A stretch of DNA of 64,000 nt, from the NCBI RefSeq assembly GCF_000421345.1, contig NZ_ATWV01000012.1, forward strand, positions 47,488 through 111,487. Direction: 5' to 3'. Within the stretch, counting starts at the first letter, position 1, and every line of letters starts with the position of its first letter. The notes under the pieces are model-generated. The model had not been told where the DNA came from and searched no databases. It saw only the letters and a list, made by a program, of their open reading frames with translations. This document shows, piece after piece, positions 45,798 to 54,327 of the stretch. This stretch comes from Treponema bryantii NK4A124 (GTDB lineage Bacteria > Spirochaetota > Spirochaetia > Treponematales > Treponemataceae). The position numbers and the translations under genes were made by a program.

Positions 45798-48152
45798 GTG
45801 AAAGTCACTAAAATTAATGACTGGTTTGAAAAATTTGGACGCTTCGAAGTAAAGCACCGCTGGGGCTTTATTATCGGACTTTTGATTGTAACAATAGTAT
45901 GTAGTCTTGGCCTTCCACGTCTTAAGCTGGACAATGGAGAAGAAGACTGGTTTGACGACTGGGAAACAACAAAAGTTAACCAGGATCACTTTGAAAGTAT
46001 TTTTGGTTCAACCGACAGCCTTCTGGCTCACATTAAAGCAAAAGACGTTTTTGACCCGGAAGTTTTACAGATGATAGACGAGCTTGGTGATGAGCTTTTG
46101 AACAAGGTTCCTTATGCGGGAAGTATTACTTCTTTGATGGAACTTTCTCTTCCAATTGGAACAGAAGACGGCTTTGAAGTAACAAGTCCTTTTGAAGACG
46201 GCGTTCCATCTGATCCGGCAGAGCTTGCAGAAAAGAAGGCCTTTATTATGAGCCGCGAGTCTATCGTAAACAACCTTGTAAGCGATGACTGCACGGAGAC
46301 CTGGCTTATTGTAAATCTCGAGCAGTATTCAGAAAACCTTGATCAGGCAATGAACAAAATTGCTCCACCGGCAATGGCAATCTTTAATGACCCTAAATAC
46401 AAATCAGATAAATGGGAAATCCGTCCGGCAGGTCTTTCTTACACAGAATATGAAGAGGAAAAGGCAATTGTATGGCAGTGTGTAAGCCGAATTGCCTTAG
46501 GCTTTATCGTAATGCTGATTTTTCTGATTGTATTTATTCGCTCTTTGCGTGGTGTTGTGGTTCCTTCAATTGCAACACTCGGAGCCCTTTGTACAACTCT
46601 TGGTGCCTCTGCCTGGATGAATATCAAAGGTAATAACACAATGATTCTTGTAACAGTTCTGCTTTCTATGGCACTTGCAGTTGGTTATGCAGTTCATTAC
46701 ATCAACTCTTTTAAGATGCACTTTAGAAAAACTGGTCAGCGCAAAGAATCAATTGTTATGGGAATCAGAGATTCCGGCTGGGCTTTGTTTTTTACGGTAG
46801 TCACTACAATGGCAGGTATGCTTTCCTTCCTTTCTGCAAACATCAGACCAATGCGCTGGGTTGGAGGAATTACCGCTGCTGCCGTTTTTGCAGTTTTCGT
46901 TTTTGAAATGATCCTGCTTCCATGTCTTTACAGTTTTGGAAAAGATCAGGAGCCTGACCCTGACTTCGTAAAGAATGAAGGCTCTACAAACTCAGACCTC
47001 CGCGTTGAAGCAATGGGAAAATCAATTCTCAATAAAAAGTGGATTACAGTTGTTGTTGGAACTGCGGTAATTCTTGCTGTAATTCCTGGCATTTTCAAAA
47101 TCAGGGTAAATATGAATTATGCTGATATGATGGGTGAGCGAACCCCTTACATTCACCGCCTTATGGAAATTACCCGCAGCCAGCTTGGAAGCCAGTATTC
47201 TTATGAAGTTCTTGTTGAGTATCAGGAAGAAGACGCACTTAAAAATCCAGATGTTCTTAAGAATATGGATGAAATGGCAGCCAGAATTGGTACTTTGAGT
47301 TCTACAAAGGTTTCTAACGGCAAGCCTCGCGTTTCTTCTGTCACAAAGGTTGTAAAGGAGATGAACCGTACTTTGAATGGTGACGATCCTGCGGCTTATG
47401 TTATTCCTGATGATCAGGACCTGGTAAGCCAGGAAATGTTCCTTTATGAGATTTCCGGCGGCTCAGATTTGTACGACTATGTAAGCGAAGATTTTAAGGC
47501 CGGCTACCTTCACATAGAGCTCAACGGCTATGACGGAGAAGAAATTGTCCGCAATCTTGAGGATGTAAAAAAATGGTGTAAAGAGCTTTTCCCTGATGCA
47601 TCAAATGCAGGTGTAGTAGGTGAGGTTGTTCAGTATGCTCAGATGAACGGTAAACTGGTTCGTGGTTCCATCAAATCAATTGGAACTTCGCTGCTGGTAA
47701 TTTTATTTCTTCTGATTCTTGCTTTCACTTCTTTCCGTACAGGCTTTATCGCAATGATTCCAAACGTTGCGCCAATTGTTATTATCGGTGGAATTATGGG
47801 ATATGCCTCTGTAAATCTGGATATGATTACTGCAATGATTATGCCTATGATTCTTGGTATTGCAGTAGATGATACAATCCACTTTACAAATCATATCAAG
47901 TATCACTTTGAGCTTACAGGAAACTATCGTTCGGCAGTTTTGAACTCATACCGTGAAATCGGAAAAACAATGATTATGACAACAGTCATCCTCTGTGCAA
48001 TGTTCGGAATCTTCCTTACAAGCACAATGACAGTTCTCGTAAATATCGGCTGGCTCTCAATCGTAGGTCTTGGCAGTGCTTTGATTGCTGACTATACATT
48101 GACACCAGTGCTCTTGTTCATTACTAAGCCATTTGGCAAGGAGACTAAATAA
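45798..48152 (+). CDS. RND/MMPL-family transporter (HAE3-type)
   Basis: 784 residues. There are two repeats of a large periplasmic loop plus a six-helix sterol-sensing-like bundle, with GYAVHYINSF in the first and GIAVDDTIHFTNHIKYHF in the second as the charge-relay helices. The start is GTG 45798 behind AAGGAG; a nearby ATG is out of frame. Single-chain RND proteins of this type move hydrophobic molecules such as lipids. It is followed directly by a LolA-like periplasmic protein and a beta barrel, making a possible trans-envelope path, all under TetR control. Confidence 0.9.
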   Translation: MKVTKINDWFEKFGRFEVKHRWGFIIGLLIVTIVCSLGLPRLKLDNGEEDWFDDWETTKVNQDHFESIFGSTDSLLAHIKAKDVFDPEVLQMIDELGDELLNKVPYAGSITSLMELSLPIGTEDGFEVTSPFEDGVPSDPAELAEKKAFIMSRESIVNNLVSDDCTETWLIVNLEQYSENLDQAMNKIAPPAMAIFNDPKYKSDKWEIRPAGLSYTEYEEEKAIVWQCVSRIALGFIVMLIFLIVFIRSLRGVVVPSIATLGALCTTLGASAWMNIKGNNTMILVTVLLSMALAVGYAVHYINSFKMHFRKTGQRKESIVMGIRDSGWALFFTVVTTMAGMLSFLSANIRPMRWVGGITAAAVFAVFVFEMILLPCLYSFGKDQEPDPDFVKNEGSTNSDLRVEAMGKSILNKKWITVVVGTAVILAVIPGIFKIRVNMNYADMMGERTPYIHRLMEITRSQLGSQYSYEVLVEYQEEDALKNPDVLKNMDEMAARIGTLSSTKVSNGKPRVSSVTKVVKEMNRTLNGDDPAAYVIPDDQDLVSQEMFLYEISGGSDLYDYVSEDFKAGYLHIELNGYDGEEIVRNLEDVKKWCKELFPDASNAGVVGEVVQYAQMNGKLVRGSIKSIGTSLLVILFLLILAFTSFRTGFIAMIPNVAPIVIIGGIMGYASVNLDMITAMIMPMILGIAVDDTIHFTNHIKYHFELTGNYRSAVLNSYREIGKTMIMTTVILCAMFGIFLTSTMTVLVNIGWLSIVGLGSALIADYTLTPVLLFITKPFGKETK

Positions 48153-48932
48153 ATGAAAAAACTTATCACAACAATTTCGACAATTTTACTCGTCGGAGCT
48201 CTCTTCGCAGAGACCGGCTACGACATCATGAAAAAAGCAGATGAGGTTGCTGAACCAAAAACTTCCTCTTCAACTGCAACTCTTACAATCCACTCAAAGA
48301 AAGGTTCAGACCGAATCCGCGAAGTGATTATGAAGAGCAAGGACTACGGTGACGTTGAAAAAAGCGTAATCGTTTTCACAACACCAAAGGACGTTGCTGG
48401 AACCGGCTACCTTACCTTTGATTACGCAGAAGAAGATAAGGATTCTGATAACTGGCTTTACATGCCTGCAATGAAAAAGACCCGCCGTATCGCAAGCAGC
48501 GGCAGCGAAAGCGAAGGAAGCTTTATGGGAACAGACTTCACCTATCAGGATATGGGAGACCGTAGTCTCAACAAATACGACTATAATTTGTTAGGCGAAG
48601 ATAACGTAGACGGAGTTGCCTGCTACAAGGTTGAATGCATCAGCAAGGCTCACACAGAAAAAGATCCGCGCTACATCAGCTACATCGGTAAGGCAGATTA
48701 CATTCTCCGTAAGTGTGAGTTCTACGACCGCCAGAATACACTTCACCGCGTTCTCACCTGCACAGACTTTACAACAATCAAAGGCTTTACAACTGCCCAG
48801 AAAATGAAGATGGAAAATGTTCAGAGCGGTACCTGGTCTCTCATCGAAAGCAAAAACATTCAGTACGATGAGGGAGATATCGATGATTCACTCTTTACTG
48901 TAGCTGCACTTGAAAAGGGTAGAATTCGTTAA
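48153..48932 (+). CDS. LolA-like outer-membrane lipoprotein-sorting protein
   Basis: 259 residues. A signal peptide (about 1-19, LLVGALFAE) precedes a LolA/LppX-like half-barrel with DNWLYMPAMKKTRRI and GTDFTYQDMG, hallmarks of the outer-membrane lipoprotein-sorting family that accompanies MMPL transporters. It probably shuttles a hydrophobic cargo through the periplasm. It begins on the base after the RND stop codon. Confidence 0.88.
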   Translation: MKKLITTISTILLVGALFAETGYDIMKKADEVAEPKTSSSTATLTIHSKKGSDRIREVIMKSKDYGDVEKSVIVFTTPKDVAGTGYLTFDYAEEDKDSDNWLYMPAMKKTRRIASSGSESEGSFMGTDFTYQDMGDRSLNKYDYNLLGEDNVDGVACYKVECISKAHTEKDPRYISYIGKADYILRKCEFYDRQNTLHRVLTCTDFTTIKGFTTAQKMKMENVQSGTWSLIESKNIQYDEGDIDDSLFTVAALEKGRIR

Positions 48933-48937
48933 TTGTC

Positions 48938-48960
48938 ATTGCCGGGCATGACCCGGCAAT
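48938..48960. repeat. Palindromic repeat ATTGCCGGG-CATGA-CCCGGCAAT
   Basis: Perfect 9-base arms between the LolA-like and beta-barrel genes. Member of the family at 24165-24187. Confidence 0.85.
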
Positions 48961-48981
48961 CTCGACATAACTGGAGTTCAT

Positions 48982-50262
48982 ATGAAAAAAATAATATTAC
49001 TATCAATACTCGGAGTTCTCTCCGTCAGCCTGCTCTCTGCCGATGGCGGTATAGACTTTTCAGGCGAAGTTTCAACCCGATGGGGTGCTGCAGCTCCATG
49101 GACAGACAGTGACACTGCAGCCGGCCGTTTTACAATAGGTGACCTGTCTTTTACAGGTTCAATAGATGCATATTACGATAATAGTTCAGCACTTGCAGAA
49201 GGTACTGTTTCTTATGATGCAATTAATAATCAGCTGGACTATTCTATTGATGAACTGTGGCTGGATTACACCAATTCCTTCTGGGGCCTTCGTATTGGAC
49301 GCCAGAAAGCAGCCTGGGGAAAAGCTGATGGAGTTGACATCACAAATGTTTTGTGTCCGTCAGATATGAGCAGCCTTTCCGCTATGACAAATGATGATTC
49401 AAAACTTGGAGTAGATGCAATTCGACTTTCCTTAAACGGAAATCAGTTTACGGCAGATGCTTACTGGATTCCTTTTTTTACTCCCGCAGTACTTCCTGAA
49501 GAAACCGCGGGTCAGCTTGTAATTGAAAAGCCAGAACTTGCAATCTGGAATGGAGAATACGGCTTAAAGCTTTCCGGATATTTTTCTGCATTCGATCTTT
49601 CCCTTTACGGCTTTTACGGCTGGGACGATATGCCTCTGGTAGATTATACAGTGGATTTTCAGAACATGAGTCCTCTCGTTATTCCAAATGGAAAATATGA
49701 ACGCATGGCAATGATTGGAGCAGATGCTGCCCTGCCTATAGGTGAAACTGTGCTTCGACTGGAAGCTGCTTTTTTTCCACAGAGAAATTTTCAAAAAAAT
49801 GCAGAAGGTGTAGTTGAAGAAAAAATAACAAATCTCACAAAGGCAATGCTGACAGGCACAGAGGCTGCTTCTGTAGACAGCTTTGAAAAACATAATCAGC
49901 TTTCTGCACTGGCAGGAATAGACTGGATGCCGGAAGGCTGGACACTCACTGCACAGTATTACTGCGACTTTTTGTTTGGAGATATTGATTTGCTTGAACG
50001 TTCAGATGCCTATATGCACGGAGCAACAATAAGTCTTTCTAAGAATCTGCTAAACGAAACACTTGAGCTGTCCTTTGCTGGAATGCTTGGCTTTAATGAT
50101 TTTGACAGCCTGATTTCTCCATCAGTTAAATACAGTCTTTCAGATCAGATTTCTCTTGGAGCAGAAGCATATATCTTTATTCCGGGACCAGATAATGATG
50201 GAAAATACGGAGCATATAAAGATCTTTCAAGCATCTGCATAAAGGCTAAATTCAGTTTCTAA
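48982..50262 (+). CDS. Outer-membrane beta-barrel protein of the RND operon
   Basis: 426 residues. A signal peptide (about 1-20, cleavage near LLSA) precedes many amphipathic strands and a C-terminal AKFSF insertion signal. The internal GLRIGRQKAAWGKADGVDI resembles DUF1302-type barrels that occur with RND transporters. It would be the outer-membrane exit or acceptor for the cargo of the RND and LolA-like proteins. ATG 48982 follows GGAG, 49 bp after the preceding gene across a palindromic repeat. Confidence 0.78.
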   Translation: MKKIILLSILGVLSVSLLSADGGIDFSGEVSTRWGAAAPWTDSDTAAGRFTIGDLSFTGSIDAYYDNSSALAEGTVSYDAINNQLDYSIDELWLDYTNSFWGLRIGRQKAAWGKADGVDITNVLCPSDMSSLSAMTNDDSKLGVDAIRLSLNGNQFTADAYWIPFFTPAVLPEETAGQLVIEKPELAIWNGEYGLKLSGYFSAFDLSLYGFYGWDDMPLVDYTVDFQNMSPLVIPNGKYERMAMIGADAALPIGETVLRLEAAFFPQRNFQKNAEGVVEEKITNLTKAMLTGTEAASVDSFEKHNQLSALAGIDWMPEGWTLTAQYYCDFLFGDIDLLERSDAYMHGATISLSKNLLNETLELSFAGMLGFNDFDSLISPSVKYSLSDQISLGAEAYIFIPGPDNDGKYGAYKDLSSICIKAKFSF

Positions 50263-50274
50263 AAGAGGTAAAAA

Positions 50275-50288
50275 GGCAACCGGTTGCC
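50275..50288. promoter_or_regulatory. LacI/GalR-type operator upstream of xylB
   Basis: Perfect palindrome GGCAACCGGTTGCC, with the central CG common to LacI-family sites. It lies just before a TTGACA (50298-50303) and about 65 bp before the start codon. No LacI gene is in the window. Confidence 0.7.
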
Positions 50289-50353
50289 GTAGATATATTG
50301 ACAGTTTAGTGATACAATAAGTGTAGTTTTTTTTATGGAGGATAAAGCACATT

Positions 50354-51838
50354 ATGAAAACTGTTGCAGGAATTGACCTTGGTACTCAGAGTATGAAGGT
50401 TGTAATTTACGACTACGAAAAGAAAGAGATTATCGAAAAAGCAAGCTGCCCTATGGAGCTGATTTCTGAGGCAGACGGAACTCGCGAACAGAAGGCTGAA
50501 TGGTTCGACAAGGGACTGGAAGTTTGTTTTGGAAAGCTTTCTGCAGAAAATAAAAAGACTATCGAGGCAATTGGTGTTTCTGGTCAGCAGCACGGTTTTG
50601 TTCCGCTCGATAAGGATGGTAAAGCTCTTTATAACATTAAGCTCTGGTGCGATACTGCAACTACAAAACAGTGTGCCGAGATTACTAAGAAGGCTGGCGG
50701 TGACAAGAAGGTTGTTAAGCTGCTCGGCAATTTGATGCTTCCTGGTTTTACTGCTCCAAAGATTCTCTGGCTTAAAGAAAACAAACCTGAAGCTTTTAAG
50801 GCTTTGAAGTATATTATGCTTCCACACGACTACCTCAACTGGAAGTTGACCGGCGAATATGTAATGGAGTACGGTGATGCTTCTGGTACTGCTCTCTTTG
50901 ATTCTGCTAACCGCTGCTGGTCTAAAAAGATTTGTGACATTATTGATGGCAACCTGCTTGGTCTTTTGCCAAAGTTGATTGAGCCTAGCGCACCTGCCGG
51001 TAAAGTGTCGGCTGAGGCAGCTAGCGCTTATGGCATTCCTGAAGGAATTCCAGTTTCTGCCGGTGGTGGAGACAACATGATGGGTGCTGTAGGAACTGGT
51101 ACTGTTGCTGATGGCTTCCTTACAATGTCTATGGGAACTTCAGGTACACTTTACGGATATTCTGATAAGCCTATTAATGACCCTGCAAATGGTTTGAGCG
51201 GCTTCTGTTCGTCTACAGGCGGATGGCTGCCTTTGCTTTGTACAATGAACTGTACAGTTGCAACTGAGTTTGTTCGCGGACTTTTCCAGATGGATGTAAA
51301 AGAGCTTGATGGAGAAGCTGCTAAGGCTCCTTGCGGATCTGAAGGTGTTCTGGTTATGCCATTCTTCAATGGAGAGCGAACTCCAAACCTGCCAAATGGA
51401 CGCGCAAGCATTACAGGTCTTACTTCGGCTAATACAAACAGAGCAAATATTGCACGCGCTTCACTTGAGTCTGCAGTATTTGCAATGCGCGGTGGTCTGG
51501 ATGCTTTCCGCAAACTCGGCTTTAAGCCTCGCGAAATCCGCCTGATTGGTGGTGGTTCAAAGTCTCCGCTCTGGCGCCAGATTGCAGCAGACATCATGAA
51601 CCTGCCAATCCGCGTTCCAGCACTGGACGAAGCAGCTGCCCTCGGTGGAGCAGTTCAGGCCCTCTGGTGTCTCAAAAACATGAACGGCAAGTGCGACATC
51701 GCAGAACTCTGTGCAGAACACATCACACTCGATACATCAAAGAGTGCAGATCCTATTCCTGAGAATGTTGCAGCATACGATAAAGCATACGCTGAGTACA
51801 ACAAGGTGCTCGACCAGGTTGCTCCATTGTACGTGTAA
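50354..51838 (+). CDS. xylB: Xylulokinase
   Basis: 494 residues of the FGGY carbohydrate kinase family: GIDLGTQSMKVVIYD at the N-terminus binds ATP, GVSGQQHGFVPLD is typical of xylulokinases, and the C-terminal LIGGGSKSPLWRQI is the second signature. It phosphorylates D-xylulose to feed the pentose phosphate pathway, which fits a plant-polysaccharide habitat. ATG 50354 follows GGAGG at 12 bases. Transcribed alone from a promoter with a LacI-type palindrome and ended by the terminator at 51976-52010. Confidence 0.94.
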   Translation: MKTVAGIDLGTQSMKVVIYDYEKKEIIEKASCPMELISEADGTREQKAEWFDKGLEVCFGKLSAENKKTIEAIGVSGQQHGFVPLDKDGKALYNIKLWCDTATTKQCAEITKKAGGDKKVVKLLGNLMLPGFTAPKILWLKENKPEAFKALKYIMLPHDYLNWKLTGEYVMEYGDASGTALFDSANRCWSKKICDIIDGNLLGLLPKLIEPSAPAGKVSAEAASAYGIPEGIPVSAGGGDNMMGAVGTGTVADGFLTMSMGTSGTLYGYSDKPINDPANGLSGFCSSTGGWLPLLCTMNCTVATEFVRGLFQMDVKELDGEAAKAPCGSEGVLVMPFFNGERTPNLPNGRASITGLTSANTNRANIARASLESAVFAMRGGLDAFRKLGFKPREIRLIGGGSKSPLWRQIAADIMNLPIRVPALDEAAALGGAVQALWCLKNMNGKCDIAELCAEHITLDTSKSADPIPENVAAYDKAYAEYNKVLDQVAPLYV

Positions 51839-51845
51839 TTAAACC

Positions 51846-51885
51846 GGTGGTTGAGTACCCGCGAAGCGGGTGTATCGAAACCACC
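51846..51885. repeat. Palindromic repeat, GGTGGTT family
   Basis: GGTGGTTGAGT and ATCGAAACCACC around ACCCGC-GAA-GCGGGT. It directly follows the xylB stop codon. Confidence 0.8.
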
Positions 51886-51975
51886 TTCAGTAGGCTTCTC
51901 GCTGTCTGGCCTCGTGCTTGACGGCTTGAACTTCCACTCAGTTGTAGCAAAGCTCCTGAGTGATTACATATATCG

Positions 51976-52010
51976 TCCCGCGTGACTACGTGTTGCGCGG
52001 GATTTTTTTT
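51976..52010 (+). terminator. Rho-independent terminator after xylB
   Basis: TCCCGCG (51976-51982) pairs with CGCGGGA (51996-52002), followed by a run of T. Confidence 0.9.
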
Positions 52011-52018
52011 TGCATTTA

Positions 52019-53221
52019 TTACTTAAGTACCAAAGTTTGTTTTTTCTGTAATTGTGCTAATAATGGTTTATAGATAGATGTATCATCTATTTTTGTGATT
52101 GTCGTTACTTTTCTGCCCCCATCTTTTGATGATGAACCGCAATGGTAGATTTTTTCGTCGCTGGTATTGTAGTCAAGAATGATATAACGGTCATGAAAAA
52201 TATTATCTGCCTTTTTGATATCAATTTTCAAACCAGAATATTCTTTGCAAAAGTCATCAAATTCAACTTTATGAAGACCATTATTTGTATTATCTGTGTA
52301 GATTGTTACAGATACATTTTGCTTGGCATGTCTAAATAATACGAGAGTTTTTAGAGAAATATAATTATCAATAATTGAGATGGATTTATTTGCGAGAGTG
52401 TAAATTTGCTGATAAGCTAAATCACTTTCTACAGGCTGTCCGTTTAAGATAAGCCATCCGGGAGGAATTTCTGGCTTTCCAAGATTCAACATTATAGGTG
52501 AAAGTTCAGATTTTCTTACCATGTCACCAAGATTGCTTACAACATTTTCAACCTTATCATCAATTTCTGTGAGTTTTTGGCGGAATTCAACAATATTTTG
52601 AGCATTTTCAGCAGTTTGCAGCGAAAGGCGCAGGAAATCTCGCTGATTTATCATTTGTTGATTATCTACGATATAATCTTTCATTTGCTTAAAAAGGCGG
52701 ACAAGAGCCTTACTCTGTTTTGTTGCAAGTTCGCCTTTCAGGACAGTCATAAGCATGTACACACCTTGTTCGGTGAAGGCGTAGGGAGTATATCGGGTAC
52801 CACCCCAACTTGAGGTCAAAATTTTTGACCTCAAGTTTAAGTTTTCTTGTTCTAAGGTCGAATTATTCGACCTTAGATTTAACTTATCTTCGTTCAAGGT
52901 CGAAAATTTCGTCCTTGAAGAATTAGGTGTATTTTCTAAACTTGAGGTCGAAAATTTCGACCTCAAGTTGTATTCTTCTTGTTCTAAGGTCAAAATTTTT
53001 GACCTTAGAATTGTTTCTGCTTCTTCCTTTGTTAATTGGAACATTAAATCTTCTTCATCAAATTTTTCAATATTATTCTTTACTTGTTGATTAAAAGCTT
53101 TTGTTGTATATCCATAGATTTCTGCCAGATCAGAGTCTATCATCACTTGTACACCGCGGATAATGTAAATCTTATCTTTGAGTAATTTTTCATCAATAAT
53201 TGCTTCATTTTTTTCATTCAT
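52019..53221 (-). CDS. ORF6N-domain protein with palindrome-expanded linker
   Basis: 400 residues. The N-terminal ORF6N (KilA-N-like, DNA-binding) domain includes DSDLAEIYGYTTKAFNQQVKNN. Normally a short LRSK..TSSWGG segment then leads to YAFTEQGVYMLMTVL. Here that segment (about residues 70-138) is expanded into repeats of the type NLRSK-x-LT-LEQE, encoded by five palindromes at 52808-53010. The C-terminus has HDRYIILDYN and HCGSSSKDGG, a degenerate phospholipase-D-like pattern. Such genes are common in phage and accessory regions of gut bacteria; function is unknown, with phage regulation or defence possible. Confidence 0.82.
   Translation of the reverse strand: MNEKNEAIIDEKLLKDKIYIIRGVQVMIDSDLAEIYGYTTKAFNQQVKNNIEKFDEEDLMFQLTKEEAETILRSKILTLEQEEYNLRSKFSTSSLENTPNSSRTKFSTLNEDKLNLRSNNSTLEQENLNLRSKILTSSWGGTRYTPYAFTEQGVYMLMTVLKGELATKQSKALVRLFKQMKDYIVDNQQMINQRDFLRLSLQTAENAQNIVEFRQKLTEIDDKVENVVSNLGDMVRKSELSPIMLNLGKPEIPPGWLILNGQPVESDLAYQQIYTLANKSISIIDNYISLKTLVLFRHAKQNVSVTIYTDNTNNGLHKVEFDDFCKEYSGLKIDIKKADNIFHDRYIILDYNTSDEKIYHCGSSSKDGGRKVTTITKIDDTSIYKPLLAQLQKKQTLVLK
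52808..53010. repeat. Five in-frame palindromes inside the ORF6N gene
   Basis: Perfect or near-perfect dyads with almost no loop at 52808-52836 (14-bp arms), 52851-52877 (12), 52893-52919 (13, one mismatch), 52939-52969 (15) and 52982-53010 (14). All share an AAGGTC/GAGGTC...GACCT(T/C) core. They are spaced about 41-46 bp centre to centre. Confidence 0.9.
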
Positions 53222-53271
53222 AGCTTAATCTCACTCTTTAATTATTTAGAAAAATCCTACATACTTTATTT

Positions 53272-53748
53272 ATGCAGAATCAGATTCAAATCAACTTTGA
53301 AGAAATAGACTCATACATCCAACAAGAATTTTGTTACGAGTCAAATAAAGCGTCGTTTGTTATAAAAGAACCAACACCCAATTACTCTTCAATCAATGAC
53401 TTTATAAAACAGTCTGACGAAATTCTGCAGGATAATATCCGTAACCTTATTCTTTCAAAGCAGCTTGATGAAGTTGAAGTCTACAAAAAGGCCGATGTAG
53501 ACCGCAAACTTTTCTCAAAAATCCGAACCCAACCAGATTACCATCCGAATAAAAGCACTTTGCTAAAATTGTGCCTTGCAATGAATCTAAACACAGATGA
53601 AACAGAAAATCTGTTGAAATCTGCCGGTTATTCTCTTTCAAAAAGCCTGCGGTCAGATCTGATTTTGCGTTATTGCTTTGGACATAAGATTTTTGATGTC
53701 ATAACCGTAAATCAGATATTGGACCATTATGGAGAAAAGGTTATTTAG
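53272..53748 (+). CDS. Small helix-turn-helix-like protein
   Basis: 158 residues. The C-terminal 80 residues (VDRKLFSKIRTQPDYHPNKSTLLKLCLAMNLNTDETENLLKSAGYSLS) read as a XRE-like helical domain, followed by RSDLILRYCFGHKIFDVITVNQIL, a combination seen in small accessory proteins of gut bacteria. The N-terminus is acidic and not recognised. Divergent from the ORF6N gene by 50 bp, with no clear ribosome-binding site. Function not known. Confidence 0.7.
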   Translation: MQNQIQINFEEIDSYIQQEFCYESNKASFVIKEPTPNYSSINDFIKQSDEILQDNIRNLILSKQLDEVEVYKKADVDRKLFSKIRTQPDYHPNKSTLLKLCLAMNLNTDETENLLKSAGYSLSKSLRSDLILRYCFGHKIFDVITVNQILDHYGEKVI

Positions 53749-53829
53749 ACTATTTTATTCCTTCTTCTTTGAAGAAAGAATACAAGAGGTTGAATGGGAA
53801 GTGGTCGCTTTGAAAGCGACAAATTGATT

Positions 53830-54117
53830 TTATAAACGAGCTAAAAGTTCTATAATTTCGGATTTGATTTCATTTTTTACATTTATATCTGATTCAGTAG
53901 TACTTTCAGGGAAGAACTCGCGAGGGCTTACTTCCAGGGCTTCGGCGATGCGAATTAGTGTCATTGCGGAAGGCTCTTTTTTGCCGGTTTCGAGATTTGC
54001 TAAAAAGCTTTGAGACATGTTTGCCCGAATGGAAAGATCCAATTGAGACATATTCTTTGCTTTACGAATTCTGCGGATAGAGGAAACAACATACTCCAGC
54101 ATTTCTTCATTTGTCAT
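53830..54117 (-). CDS. XRE-family repressor
   Basis: 95 residues with a classical XRE domain (about 15-70: SQLDLSIRANMSQSFLANLETGKKEPSAMTLIRIAEALEVSPREFF). ATG 54117 starts MTNEEM; the longer frame from 54168 runs through the operator region and is less likely. Two CTCTATAGAG palindromes (54156-54165 and 54205-54218) in the divergent space are its likely operators, controlling itself and the small frame and lipoprotein genes on the other side. Confidence 0.83.
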   Translation of the reverse strand: MTNEEMLEYVVSSIRRIRKAKNMSQLDLSIRANMSQSFLANLETGKKEPSAMTLIRIAEALEVSPREFFPESTTESDINVKNEIKSEIIELLARL

Positions 54118-54155
54118 AAAGAAATAATAATATCCTAAAGAGCAAATTAGAAATT

Positions 54156-54218
54156 CTCTATAGAGCAAAGTAATGCTTTACAGAATATTATAACAGAATT
54201 ATAATACTCTATAGAGTA
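54156..54218. promoter_or_regulatory. Two CTCTATAGAG operators between the XRE gene and the lipoprotein
   Basis: CTCTATAGAG at 54156-54165 and the extended TACTCTATAGAGTA at 54205-54218. A TATAAT-like sequence lies between, so binding would block both directions. A partial half-site (CTAAAGAG) is near 54135. Confidence 0.7.
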
Positions 54219-54228
54219 ATAATATATT

Positions 54229-54309
54229 ATGGAGAAAATAAAGTATTCCATTTCTGAAGACTTTAATGGAGATGTTATTTGTAGTCCAAGCGATTTAGAG
54301 ATTAATTAA
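54229..54309 (+). CDS. Possible 26-residue peptide
   Basis: ATG 54229 to TAA 54307-54309 encodes 26 residues (MEKIKYSISEDFNGDVICSP...). It lies just downstream of the XRE operators and 18 bp before the lipoprotein start, so it could be a leader peptide or the remnant of a larger gene. No ribosome-binding site is evident. Too short to be sure. Confidence 0.3.
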   Translation: MEKIKYSISEDFNGDVICSPSDLEIN

Positions 54310-54327
54310 ACAAGATTGGAGTTTCTT

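Noticed and set aside
51886..51975. Small gene between xylB and its terminator
   Set aside because: No frame with a start and ribosome-binding site; the stretch looks like repeat-flanking sequence.
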